Source: Desulfuromusa sp. (GTDB taxonomy: Bacteria > Desulfobacterota > Desulfuromonadia > Desulfuromonadales > Geopsychrobacteraceae). From it: a stretch of DNA of 14,432 bases. This document shows, in pieces, positions 6,556 through 14,349 of this stretch. The translations under genes were made by a program, and so were the position numbers. The stretch lies in contig JAGGWI010000200.1 of NCBI GenBank assembly GCA_021157505.1, forward strand, positions 1 through 14,432, read 5' to 3'. Every line of letters begins with the position of its first letter. The first letter of the stretch is position 1. The notes beneath the pieces are model-generated. The model was not told the DNA's origin. It saw nothing but the letters and a program-made list of their open reading frames with translations, and ran no database searches.

Positions 6556-6773
6556 TGATTGCGTTCCTCATCGAGTTCCGCATCATAATGCTTCCAAATT
6601 TTATCACCACAACTATCCAATGCAGCAGTTGCAGACCGGGCGGCCTTTCTTATGGTTATGACGTTATCATCAGCAGCAATTTCCAGTTCATCACCGGGAC
6701 TAATATTAAGCTGCCGACGAATCGGAGCAGGAAGAACAATTTGGGATTTGCTGCTGAGTTTTGCTAAAGACAT
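6543..6773 (-). CDS. vapB: AbrB/SpoVT-type antitoxin (VapB-like)
   Basis: This 76-aa protein has a swapped-hairpin AbrB DNA-binding domain at the N-terminus: AKLSSKSQIVLPAPIRRQL (4-22), then ISPGDELEIAADDNVITIRKA (24-44). The charged C-terminal tail (about 46-76) would wrap around and inhibit the PIN toxin encoded next. It likely represses its own operon by binding the 18-bp dyad at 6793-6810. The start is well supported: GGGGAGG lies 5 bases upstream on the minus strand. The pair follows jetD in the same orientation but has its own promoter in the 71-bp gap. Confidence 0.88.
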   Translation of the reverse strand: MSLAKLSSKSQIVLPAPIRRQLNISPGDELEIAADDNVITIRKAARSATAALDSCGDKIWKHYDAELDEERNQWNG

Positions 6774-6792
6774 AATAACCTCCCCATAGGCA

Positions 6793-6810
6793 CTTTACCT
6801 AATGGTAAAG
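6793..6810. promoter_or_regulatory. Putative operator dyad of vapBC
   Basis: CTTTACC-TAAT-GGTAAAG is a perfect 7-bp-arm inverted repeat 19 bp upstream of the antitoxin start. It overlaps the -10 hexamer of the predicted vapBC promoter, the usual position for an autorepressor site of an AbrB-type antitoxin. That the antitoxin binds it is inferred. Confidence 0.6.
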
Positions 6811-6830
6811 CAAAACATGTTGGATGTCAA
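6802..6830 (-). promoter_or_regulatory. vapBC promoter
   Basis: Read on the minus strand, a perfect TTGACA (6830-6825) is followed after exactly 17 bp by TACCAT (6807-6802), which matches the -10 consensus at 4 of 6 positions. The -10 falls within the operator dyad. This gives vapBC transcription independent of the jet operon. Confidence 0.6.
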
Positions 6831-6844
6831 ATTAAGCGACATCA

Positions 6845-7702
6845 CTACTGCCCCTCTATCAGAACCTCTTGCTCCAGCCCCTTTTTTTCAGTACAGAGTA
6901 AATCCAACAATATTTTCAATGCTGGTTCTGGTAGCAGCTCCCGCTGCGGGGCGGTATTTAGTTGCCGCTGGTAAAGTTCACGACTGCCATAAGTTCGTAG
7001 TAATTCGGCAATATTGTCCGGCACAAAGAATTCGGCACGGGTACCCAAATGGTTTTTAAATTCGTGCAGATAGATATTGATGCCAGCAAAATCAAAATCG
7101 CCAAAATGGACGTACCGGTTGGGAAGTTGTTGCAACCATTTAAGCAGATCGCCGGATTGCGGGTAACGGCTGACAAAAAGAACCTTTGCAAACGGAAATA
7201 GCCGCTGTTGCCGTTCAATATAGCGAAAGTTTTCGCCGTTTTCGACCCCGATAATAGTTACATCGGCAGCAGGGACAAAACCTTCGAAATCGTGGATATA
7301 GGTAAATGTTCCCGTTGGTGGCAATATCTCTATTGGAATGCCGTTGAGTTCTGCTGCTATTGGTTGCCAGGAGTTAACCAGAAATCCTTTGAAAGAGCGA
7401 ATTCTCTTCATTTTTGAGTTGGCACTGACCCGCACTGCAGTTGAACGCTGTAAATCAGGTTCAACAGTAGCAGCTACAAAACGGGATATATCTGGAACCC
7501 CGAAATGGTTATTAATATAATTCTGCAGCCCGGTAGTATCCCGGCAGTAAACGGTTTTTCTACTCCCGCTGCTGCGGACGAATAGCACCCCATCAGCAAT
7601 CATCTGTTCAATCAAAACATGCTGCATCTGGCTATGTGCTACACTTTCCCCCTCAATCATCCGGAGCAGTTTTTTTGCCACTCCACTACTGAGTTTCTTC
7701 AT
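6845..7702 (-). CDS. jetD: Wadjet JetD-like Toprim nuclease
   Basis: This 285-aa protein is the predicted DNA-cleaving subunit of a Wadjet system. An N-terminal winged-helix-like part (about 1-60) and a middle region precede a Toprim fold resembling topoisomerase VI A/Spo11. Its conserved Glu154 lies in IIGVENGENF, followed by VLFVSRYP (174-181) and the DxD pair Asp202/Asp204 in HFGDFDFAGINIY. Near the C-terminus, GLEQEVL (275-281) with Glu277 and Glu279 matches the end motif of the JetD/DUF2220-type proteins. Known JetD cuts circular plasmid DNA once the SMC complex has extruded it. The ATG overlaps the jetC stop as ATGA, so it is translationally coupled. It is shorter than the roughly 380-400 aa of type I JetD, which argues for another Wadjet subtype. 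Confidence 0.85.
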   Translation of the reverse strand: MKKLSSGVAKKLLRMIEGESVAHSQMQHVLIEQMIADGVLFVRSSGSRKTVYCRDTTGLQNYINNHFGVPDISRFVAATVEPDLQRSTAVRVSANSKMKRIRSFKGFLVNSWQPIAAELNGIPIEILPPTGTFTYIHDFEGFVPAADVTIIGVENGENFRYIERQQRLFPFAKVLFVSRYPQSGDLLKWLQQLPNRYVHFGDFDFAGINIYLHEFKNHLGTRAEFFVPDNIAELLRTYGSRELYQRQLNTAPQRELLPEPALKILLDLLCTEKKGLEQEVLIEGQ

Positions 7703-10700
7703 ATCGGCCGATTATTGGTTAGAATTCTGGTTACTTTGGTTATCCGCTGGGCATCTTTGGAAACCTTGAAAATATGCTTATAGTTCAATGCATTGTTTTC
7801 GGTTGGCGAACCGTTAATGAGCATAATATTGCGGTCATTGGCAAATTTAAGGATGCCACGAATATTGCTGGGGTGGAGTTTGCCGATTTCATCCATCATG
7901 CAGTGGAGGCGAAAATCACTGAAACGGCGGGAAGCCCCCTCTTTAAAAACATTGAGCAGCATTATATTTACCATTGCTTTGACCAGCACATCGGTACCAT
8001 CGGAACCGACATGAGATAACTTTTCCACCCAGCCGGTGTCATTTTGATTTTCGACAATCCGAAACTTCAATTCAAATGAATCTGCAAGGGTTATCGTACT
8101 CTCTCTTGCGCTATCAACCTCTTGCAACAACATCCGCAGCAAAGAAATTGCCTTTTGATTATTGAGTTCATGATTTTCAGTGGCAAAGAGGTCTCTGGTT
8201 CCAAAATCCATATCATGCTTGTCGTTAAACTCTTTTATCTGCTTTAATATAACAAAGACACTGTTGGCACTTTCGTCCAGCTTCAGCTCAATGTTATCAA
8301 TTGCCCCGACAAAATTCTTAGCGATAAAATCTTGATTTATCTTGCTGATAACCTTTTGGATAGCACCGGCACGTGAGACAAGTTCCGTTGTCTCCTTGCC
8401 CAGACCAGTTACAATTTCGGCAAAACGTTCGGTGATACGCTTTTCAAATTCATCAATTTTGTCCTCTTCAATAAACTCAGTAAGATCCTGAGAAAAATCA
8501 AGGTACGCCTCTACCGAACTGAACCTGATTGCAAATTTGAAAATATTATCAGCAGAAAAATGACCCAGAAATTTATCCACCACCTCTTGTAAATCATTCT
8601 GACGTTTAATCCCAGCGTAGTAATTATCCTTTATTGCCTCAATGAGATCACGGCAATTCCTAGCCGGTGCCGCCTCAGAATCAGTACCAGGATGATCCTC
8701 TACCTGGGCGAAAACTTCTGATAGTTTAAACCGATTGAAGGCTTCCCGGTCGGCACTTATATCCTCAAGGGCTTGTCGATGCCCGGCAATGGCACCCTCC
8801 AGGGTAGTTAATTGTTGCTGCAACTTATGATTACGTTGTCCGAACTCCTGTTCGTTTTGCTGCTGCTCCCGTTCCAGCAGTTGTTGTTGGTTTTTAAACT
8901 CTTTAGTGCGGTCAAGAAACTCCTTTTTATCCCGCCGATATTCAGCCACCAGATCACGATTAGTTTCGATGAACTCAAGCTCAACCCGGATTCGGACAAG
9001 TTCTTCCTCGATGCTGTCAAGCCGATCAGTATCAGCACCACGGCTTTTAAGTTCTCGGTTTTTGTCTGCTGTGACTGCTGCTTTCCGTTGTTCATAAGCT
9101 TGTTGATTTGCAGCAATATCGGCAGTGATGGTAGCTATCTGCTGATCACGCAACTGTTCCAGTTCGGCGATTTTCTTATCCCGCTCCCGTAATTTGGTTT
9201 GCAGCTGTCGCTTAAGCTGTGCCTCCAATTGCTCCAACTGTTCCTGAGCCTGCAATTCAGCCGCAGTTGCCGCCTCCTGCTTAGTTTGTAGTTCTTCGAT
9301 TTGTTGCTGCTGTTCAAGTTTCCCTTTTTCCTGCCATTGCTTAATCTGCAACTGTACCATCTCATATTGCTGTGGATGTTGCTCAACCTGGTAGGTCAGC
9401 TCCCGATTCTCTTGCCGCAATTGACGTGACTGAGGGTGCAGACGCTGTTGTATTTTTTGTAGTTGGTCTGCCAGATACTGCTCCAGCCCCCTGATTTCAT
9501 CATTTCTGGCTCCCATCGTTTGCTTTAGAAGGGTCTGTTCATGCTGATAATCGGCAAGAGTCTTAACTTTTTTATCCCATTGGGACAGCTCCAGCTTAAC
9601 CCCATAAAAACTCTCTTCATCGACAGGATTTTTTTGCGGCTTCAAGGTCTGGTCAAACAGCAACCCTTCATCACACACCTTACCGATATTTTGCTCCCAT
9701 CCCGGGCGATGCTGCGCCAGCCAGCCATAGAAAGCTCCCTGACTGTTTGCCAGTTTGCCCACAATTGTTTTAATCTGTTGCTCCGCTTCGGCTATCTGTC
9801 GACACAACAGCTCAACCTTATGCTGGCAGGATTCCTGTAGCGCCTGCTCTTCCAGTTCGCCACTCCGCTTTAACTCTTCAAGGCGAGCGCTATTAGCTTT
9901 TTGCTGCAATTTGGTTTGTTGCAGCTTTAACTCAAGATTATCGAGTTCCTGCTGTTGCTGCGCGACCTCAGCGGTATAAAATGGTTGTTGCCGAACCATT
10001 GCCAACTTATGTTTCAGTTTGTAACAATCGGCTGTCAACTCCTGACCCTGCTCTCTGGCAGCAGCCATCTCCCCTTGGTGTTGGTGCCGAATCTCTTCCT
10101 GCAACACCTCATACTGCACTTTGATTGTGTCCCGCTGATCAAAAAATGATCCTTTAATTGCCAGCCTCTCTTGCTCCTTGCCATTACAATAACCTTGCTG
10201 CTGGTTATCCAACTCTGCCAGCAAAGCGGTATATTTTTGTGCCAGCTCCTGAAACTGCCCGCTCAAGATATTTTTCTCTGCCACCAGATTATCCTGCTTA
10301 AAGGTTAAATCGGTGCGCTTTGCTACCCTCTCAATGATGGTAGTTATATTCAAGCTGGTATAATGTGCAGCTTTGGTGCGTGCGGTTTTTAGGTTTTCCG
10401 TTAAAATCGTCAGATCGGCAACATATTTATCATTGCGCCGTTTAAAAGCAGCAGCTTCCTTGCCAATTTTAGCCTGCGCACCTTGCCGGAACTGTTCATC
10501 TGCCGCCAGGGACTCCTGCAACAGCGGTTCCTGGACCTCCAGTGCTGCAAACGAAGCATCCAACTGAGCAATCAGCTTTTTTCGTTCCCGCTGTAACTGG
10601 TTGATAACGACATAGAGTTGAGCCGCTTTTTTCCCCTGCTGCTGCACAGCCGGTTGCCGAAATTGACGGATATCATTGAGTTGAGCCTCAAAACCTTGCA

Positions 10701-11352
10701 GGTGATGGGCATAGAGTTGTAAATCAATCTCAACCGCTTCCTCCCCCATGGAATCGATAATGGTCTGCTTGATAAACTCGGCATCAAGCTTTGAATTTAA
10801 AAAAACATTTTGAATGGTACGGGGGATATTCAGATACTGGCGGCTTTCCAGCAAGGCGTAACGACGGAACTCCTTCTTTCCCTGCTCATTACCATAGATA
10901 ATATCCCGGTACTCCTCGTAGGATTTAATCTGCCGGCTGTAAAAAATATTATTTGCATCCAGTTGACTGCGAATTTTATCCCAGCTTTCATGCACACTCC
11001 CATCCACCCCGATAAACATTTCCTGCCGGTAAGGAGCATCGATAAAACGGAAGCAAACCCGGTTTTGAGCCTTGAATGCCAACAGCGAATAGGCACCGGT
11101 TTCGCGCTGCACTTCGTAGATAATGTAGGAGTTCTGGTAAGGAAAATACCATTCAGCAAAACTTTTGTTGGTGGGCCCTGAAGGCACCCCCAGTTTAAGG
11201 GAATTGGCATTGTAAAAAAACAGAATTGCTCGGAGCAGGGTACTTTTACCCACCCCTTGCGTGCCGATAAAGTGGACATTGCCATTTAAATCGAGTTCGG
11301 CATATTTCACCGCTGCACTGTTGATAAAACTGACTTTATTCAGGTATCTCAT
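7699..11352 (-). CDS. jetC: Wadjet JetC-like SMC ATPase (MksB/MukB-like)
   Basis: This 1217-aa SMC-family protein is the motor of the predicted Wadjet complex. The N-terminal ATPase half (about 1-230) has Walker A GTQGVGKST (30-38). Very long glutamine-rich coiled coils follow (about 240-540 and 595-900). They are interrupted by a small globular segment (about 540-592, FYGWLAQHRPGWEQNIGKV to FYGVKLELS), which is probably the hinge. The C-terminal ATPase half has a signature-like LSHVGSDGTDVLVKAMVNI (1112-1130) and Walker B with catalytic Glu in LHCMMDEIGKL (1149-1159; Asp1154-Glu1155). In known systems ATP hydrolysis drives loop extrusion of DNA. Its start overlaps the end of jetB by 17 nt and its stop overlaps jetD by 4 nt. 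All ATPase motifs are intact, so the protein should be functional. Gram-negative housekeeping MukB is excluded by the jetABD neighbours. Confidence 0.92.
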   Translation of the reverse strand: MRYLNKVSFINSAAVKYAELDLNGNVHFIGTQGVGKSTLLRAILFFYNANSLKLGVPSGPTNKSFAEWYFPYQNSYIIYEVQRETGAYSLLAFKAQNRVCFRFIDAPYRQEMFIGVDGSVHESWDKIRSQLDANNIFYSRQIKSYEEYRDIIYGNEQGKKEFRRYALLESRQYLNIPRTIQNVFLNSKLDAEFIKQTIIDSMGEEAVEIDLQLYAHHLQGFEAQLNDIRQFRQPAVQQQGKKAAQLYVVINQLQRERKKLIAQLDASFAALEVQEPLLQESLAADEQFRQGAQAKIGKEAAAFKRRNDKYVADLTILTENLKTARTKAAHYTSLNITTIIERVAKRTDLTFKQDNLVAEKNILSGQFQELAQKYTALLAELDNQQQGYCNGKEQERLAIKGSFFDQRDTIKVQYEVLQEEIRHQHQGEMAAAREQGQELTADCYKLKHKLAMVRQQPFYTAEVAQQQQELDNLELKLQQTKLQQKANSARLEELKRSGELEEQALQESCQHKVELLCRQIAEAEQQIKTIVGKLANSQGAFYGWLAQHRPGWEQNIGKVCDEGLLFDQTLKPQKNPVDEESFYGVKLELSQWDKKVKTLADYQHEQTLLKQTMGARNDEIRGLEQYLADQLQKIQQRLHPQSRQLRQENRELTYQVEQHPQQYEMVQLQIKQWQEKGKLEQQQQIEELQTKQEAATAAELQAQEQLEQLEAQLKRQLQTKLRERDKKIAELEQLRDQQIATITADIAANQQAYEQRKAAVTADKNRELKSRGADTDRLDSIEEELVRIRVELEFIETNRDLVAEYRRDKKEFLDRTKEFKNQQQLLEREQQQNEQEFGQRNHKLQQQLTTLEGAIAGHRQALEDISADREAFNRFKLSEVFAQVEDHPGTDSEAAPARNCRDLIEAIKDNYYAGIKRQNDLQEVVDKFLGHFSADNIFKFAIRFSSVEAYLDFSQDLTEFIEEDKIDEFEKRITERFAEIVTGLGKETTELVSRAGAIQKVISKINQDFIAKNFVGAIDNIELKLDESANSVFVILKQIKEFNDKHDMDFGTRDLFATENHELNNQKAISLLRMLLQEVDSARESTITLADSFELKFRIVENQNDTGWVEKLSHVGSDGTDVLVKAMVNIMLLNVFKEGASRRFSDFRLHCMMDEIGKLHPSNIRGILKFANDRNIMLINGSPTENNALNYKHIFKVSKDAQRITKVTRILTNNRPI

Positions 11353-11902
11353 CGGCAGTTTCTTCGGGGATATGGATGCTCATAATCAAGCTTTCCAGGT
11401 AGCTGAAAGAGGCCAGCACCTTGTACGAATTAGTCACTTCATTTTCGAGTTCGGCAAAACCTTCACGACAGAGGGTATCAATCAATCTTTGTAGCGCATC
11501 ATCAAACTTGTCAGCTTTGGTATATCGTTTCAAACTGGCAAGTTTGCTTTTCAACATAGCATCGACATTCAGTTTAACCATGATGTCGGCAGGGCTGAAA
11601 CGGTAACCAGAACCAAAAACACTGTCATGGGTCTTAAAAAAATCGACAATATCAATCCACTTATAGGCACTCTCAACCTTTCGCTCTAAATCGGCTCGAC
11701 CCTCGGGACGGGAAAAGTAGAAATACTCATCACCACGCTCCAGAGTCAAATTGATTTCTGCAAAATAGCGTGCCAGTTCGGCAAAGTTATCTTCGACCTG
11801 CACAAACAGTTTACGAATCCGCTCATCGGCACTGTTTGAGCTGATAAACTGCCCCTTACTCAATATTTGGAAAACTTCGGCTGTCCGGTTTGTTATCGAC
11901 AT
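11336..11902 (-). CDS. jetB: Wadjet JetB-like subunit (MksE-like)
   Basis: This is a soluble protein of about 188 aa in the position of JetB/MksE, the small winged-helix (KITE-like) subunit that binds the kleisin and the SMC ATPase. Similarity to the DUF4194/MksE group rests on size, gene order and the stretch LTLERGDEYFYFSRPEGR about one third into the protein, followed by helical and mixed regions (AYKWIDIVDFF, ALQRLIDTLCREGF). I chose the ATG at 11902 because a GGCGAG-type site lies 11 bases upstream and family proteins begin close to this point. An in-frame ATG at 11947 adds 15 residues but has no ribosome site and lies in the repeat-containing gap. The 3' end overlaps jetC by 17 nt, so the products are probably made in stoichiometric coupling. 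Confidence 0.82.
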   Translation of the reverse strand: MSITNRTAEVFQILSKGQFISSNSADERIRKLFVQVEDNFAELARYFAEINLTLERGDEYFYFSRPEGRADLERKVESAYKWIDIVDFFKTHDSVFGSGYRFSPADIMVKLNVDAMLKSKLASLKRYTKADKFDDALQRLIDTLCREGFAELENEVTNSYKVLASFSYLESLIMSIHIPEETADEIPE

Positions 11903-11955
11903 GGTTATATTCTCGCCTGCTGTAAATGGCGTTAGTTGCCCATACAATCACTTTT

Positions 11956-12041
11956 AACGGAGAGACGCTGAGAATGGAGAGAAAATCTTTTGGTTTTCCC
12001 AATTTTTGCTCTCCAACTCTCTACCTCTGCGACTCTCCGTT
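11956..12041. repeat. 86-bp palindromic repeat in the jetA-jetB gap
   Basis: AACGGAGAGACGCTGAG (11956-11972) pairs with CTCTGCGACTCTCCGTT (12025-12041) with two mismatches. A second inner pair, GGAGAG (11976-11981) with CTCTCC (12009-12014), lies closer to the AT-rich centre. No coding sequence is present. Such purine-rich inverted repeats look like dispersed intergenic repeats. It sits inside the jet operon and would be transcribed as a hairpin. Confidence 0.7.
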
Positions 12042-12059
12042 GGAATTGCTGTTGTGTTA

Positions 12060-12085
12060 GTGGACGCAGCACGCTGCGTACCTAC
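12060..12085. repeat. 26-bp REP-like hairpin after jetA
   Basis: ACGCAGC-AC-GCTGCGT (12064-12079) is a perfect 7-bp-arm dyad flanked by GTGG on the left and ACCTAC on the right, giving a nearly complete 26-bp palindrome. It ends one base before the jetA stop codon on the minus strand. It lacks the T tract expected of a terminator. Confidence 0.6.
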
Positions 12086-12086
12086 T

Positions 12087-13277
12087 CTATTTGGACTCGA
12101 TGATTGCGTATTCCAGCTCATCCCCATATTGACCATACTCCCCACTGAAGACCAACTCATCATCATAAAGGGAAATAAGTTGGCAATAGAGGGTAACAAT
12201 CTCGGCAAATCCCATCTCTTTGGGATACTGGTAATGGCGTAAAAAATTGAACAGATGATCGCCAGACGCACAAAAGCTGTTTTTTATCTCTTCCAGATCA
12301 ACATAGACCTCATGCTCGGTAACGGCTTCCAGATACTCGGTAGAGATATTGTCTGCCACTGCCCGTGACTGCTTAACGCCGCTCTTTTTACGTCGGCTGA
12401 TTTTCACTAAACTGGCGTAAACATCATCATCCTGCAATAAATCAAGAGAGAGTTTCAAACGCCCCGGCTGTAGTGATTCAAAAAAGAGATCCCGACACTG
12501 TGCCATTACGGTGGTAAAATCTGTCCGTTCTTTAAGCTCAAACTGATCTTTAAGATACTTGATTTGCCGAATCTTCTCCACCATTCGGCTCTGATACTTA
12601 ATCTGATTGAGATAATCGATAATTTGCCGCTGTGCTTCAATCAGATTATGGTGAGCTTCGTGCAATTGTAAACGGAGCTGAATAATAATACGCCTCAACT
12701 CCTCATCGGGGGCAACTTTAAAAAACGTCAGCTCCTCACCGTCCAGCAACTGCTGTGTTTGTTTAATCAGGGCACTGATATCTTTCCGTTTCTGGTCGTA
12801 GTTTTCCAGCTTGTCGATTTTAATTTTGTAGTTTGGCTCAGTCTTAAACGTATTTTCGATATTACGATTCAAATCGACAATATTACGCAACGTCATCAAC
12901 CCGATTTTGCGTAAGACTGTTTTGATTGCTTTCAGATAGCTATACTTACGACTGGTGCTACTTTCTTTCAGGTAGTAGTTGATGTTCTGCTTGAGGGTAC
13001 GGATATTCTCATGCACCGTAGCGGTATTTATCTCTTCATTAACCTCCAGAATCTGCTCGAAAAACTGCAAGAAGTGGTCATCTATTTCAAGCAGAGGACC
13101 ATTTTTACGTACCACCCCCAGTTCAAGCAAAGTCATCACACGGGTTTCATCAAGCAACTCCACCGCATGATCGTATTTGTAAGCAAACGACTTGCGCTTT
13201 TCAAACATCTCTGCAAGCAGCTCTTTTGACCAGGCAAGGGTATTGATTAATTCGGTTATGGAGTTAAAACTGAACAT
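12087..13277 (-). CDS. jetA: Wadjet JetA-like subunit (kleisin, MksF-like)
   Basis: This mostly helical, soluble protein of about 396 aa is in the first position of the jet operon, where JetA/MksF, the kleisin that bridges the SMC heads, is expected. Its N-terminus (MFSFNSITELINTLAWSKELL, then DETRVMTLLELGVVRKNG) resembles a winged-helix region. The middle has coiled-coil-like helices (about 195-260), and an acidic C-terminus ends GDELEYAIIESK. No catalytic motif is seen, as expected for a kleisin. Assignment rests on size, fold appearance and synteny with jetBCD rather than on a diagnostic motif. I chose the ATG at 13277; a TTG at 13292 would add five residues, and the frame stays open upstream to 13349. 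Neither start has a good ribosome site. The gap to jetB is 184 bp and filled by repeats. Confidence 0.8.
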   Translation of the reverse strand: MFSFNSITELINTLAWSKELLAEMFEKRKSFAYKYDHAVELLDETRVMTLLELGVVRKNGPLLEIDDHFLQFFEQILEVNEEINTATVHENIRTLKQNINYYLKESSTSRKYSYLKAIKTVLRKIGLMTLRNIVDLNRNIENTFKTEPNYKIKIDKLENYDQKRKDISALIKQTQQLLDGEELTFFKVAPDEELRRIIIQLRLQLHEAHHNLIEAQRQIIDYLNQIKYQSRMVEKIRQIKYLKDQFELKERTDFTTVMAQCRDLFFESLQPGRLKLSLDLLQDDDVYASLVKISRRKKSGVKQSRAVADNISTEYLEAVTEHEVYVDLEEIKNSFCASGDHLFNFLRHYQYPKEMGFAEIVTLYCQLISLYDDELVFSGEYGQYGDELEYAIIESK

Positions 13278-13434
13278 GATATTTGTGGGCAAAGCTACGC
13301 TGAGCCCGTTGTCCTCCAGCTGAATTTGTTTTGACCACCGATGTGGATATTAACCAAAATTATCGGCTTCTCCGAGGCGAACGGCACCAACAATCGAAAT
13401 ATCTGGTGGGGCTTCCGTGAGATTGTTTGATTTC
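13278..13434 (-). other. radC-jetA intergenic region
   Basis: No independent gene is seen in these 157 bp. The jetA frame stays open for 19 codons upstream of the TTG at 13292 (to 13349) but contains no ATG or GTG. A GGAGG on the minus strand near 13310 is not followed by a start codon at normal spacing. A GTGAGA (13417-13422) / TCTCAC (13433-13438) inverted repeat covers the radC stop and lacks a T tract. No convincing jet promoter was found. Confidence 0.4.
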
Positions 13435-14118
13435 TCACAATAATCCCCGATCGGCCAGACTGATATACTCCCCATTGCCAATAATAATGTGATCCAACAC
13501 CCGTACCCCCATCAGATCACCAACTTCCTTGAGGCGTTTGGTAATTTCGATGTCTTCACGGCTGGGAGTTGGATCACCGGAGGGGTGATTGTGGACAAAC
13601 AGAACGGCTGCTGCCGATTCTTTCAGAACCGGGGCGAATACTTCACGGGGATGGACAATACTGGCACTGAGGCTTCCCTCTGAAATTAGGACTTCTTTGA
13701 TCAAGCGATTTTTGGCATCGAGGAGCAGTGCGAAAAAAACTTCCTTGCGGTAATCACAAAGCCGTTCGTGGAAGTGATGGAACACCTCTTGTGATGAGCT
13801 ATAGGTTTGCTTCGGCTCCAAACGTTTATCACCGAAACGACGGGCAATCTGAAATACTGCTTGAATCTCTGCTGCTTTGGCTGGGCCAATACCCGGTTGT
13901 TCACAGAGCTCAGCAATACTAGCGGCAGCTAACTGCCGCAATGAACCAAAGCGACTCAGTAAACTCCGTGCCAGATCAACCGCGCTGTTTTTGCTGGATG
14001 AATCCCCGGTACGGATAATCAATGCCAGCAGTTCAGCATCGGTAAGCTTGTCGGCTCCCGATGCAAGAAGTTTTTCCCGTGGCCGTTCATCTGCAGGCCA
14101 ATCTTTGATCCGACGCAT
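13435..14118 (-). CDS. radC: RadC family JAB/JAMM-domain protein
   Basis: This 227-aa protein of the RadC (UPF0758) family has a normal length. The N-terminal part (about 1-100) includes a helix-hairpin-helix-like segment LCEQPGIGPAKAAEIQ (71-86). The C-terminal MPN/JAMM domain (about 105-227) shows the metal-binding set Glu147 (LISEGSLSAS), His176-x-His178 (FVHNHPSGDPTPS) and Asp189. Despite the name, a role in DNA repair is not established; members are often found near mobile and defence loci. The ATG has a strong GGGAGGGGG site just upstream on the minus strand. It lies upstream of jetA in the same direction, separated by 157 bp, so co-transcription with the jet genes is possible but not shown. 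Confidence 0.94.
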   Translation of the reverse strand: MRRIKDWPADERPREKLLASGADKLTDAELLALIIRTGDSSSKNSAVDLARSLLSRFGSLRQLAAASIAELCEQPGIGPAKAAEIQAVFQIARRFGDKRLEPKQTYSSSQEVFHHFHERLCDYRKEVFFALLLDAKNRLIKEVLISEGSLSASIVHPREVFAPVLKESAAAVLFVHNHPSGDPTPSREDIEITKRLKEVGDLMGVRVLDHIIIGNGEYISLADRGLL

Positions 14119-14141
14119 ATCCCCCTCCCGTCATAATAGTT

Positions 14142-14308
14142 TAGGAGTCTGTCAGACACTCCATGAACTGGCTGCAAATCCGTTTGTTTGGCTCAGTTTT
14201 TAGCTCCTTTTTACCCCATAGCTATGGCTATGAGCCTGTAAACGAGCTAAAAACTGTTCTCAAACCTCCGAATTTTCGCTTCAGTCCGTAGTGTCCGACA
14301 ACCTCCTA
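14142..14308. mobile_element. 167-bp palindromic MITE-like element (TAGGAG...CTCCTA ends), copy 2
   Basis: The left end TAGGAGTCTGTCAGACACT (14142-14160) matches the reverse complement of the right end AGTGTCCGACAACCTCCTA (14290-14308) with three mismatches. Inside, CAGTTTTTAGCTC (14194-14206) and GAGCTAAAAACTG (14244-14256) form a perfect 13-bp stem, and the tip is CATAGC-tatg-GCTATG (14217-14232). The terminal repeats match those of the element at 3806-3990 although the interiors differ. No open reading frame of note lies inside. It lies 24 bp upstream of radC. Confidence 0.78.
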
Positions 14309-14349
14309 GTGTCCCGTTTGGTTAATCGTGACGCATAATTCTGAGTTAT

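Noticed and set aside
8800..10600. Plus-strand open frames opposite the coiled-coil part of jetC
   Set aside because: They are low-complexity Leu/Ser/Cys-rich translations of the antisense of Gln/Glu-rich coiled coils, without start signals.
13417..13438. GTGAGA/TCTCAC inverted repeat as the radC terminator
   Set aside because: Only a 6-bp stem, overlapping the stop codon and without a T tract.
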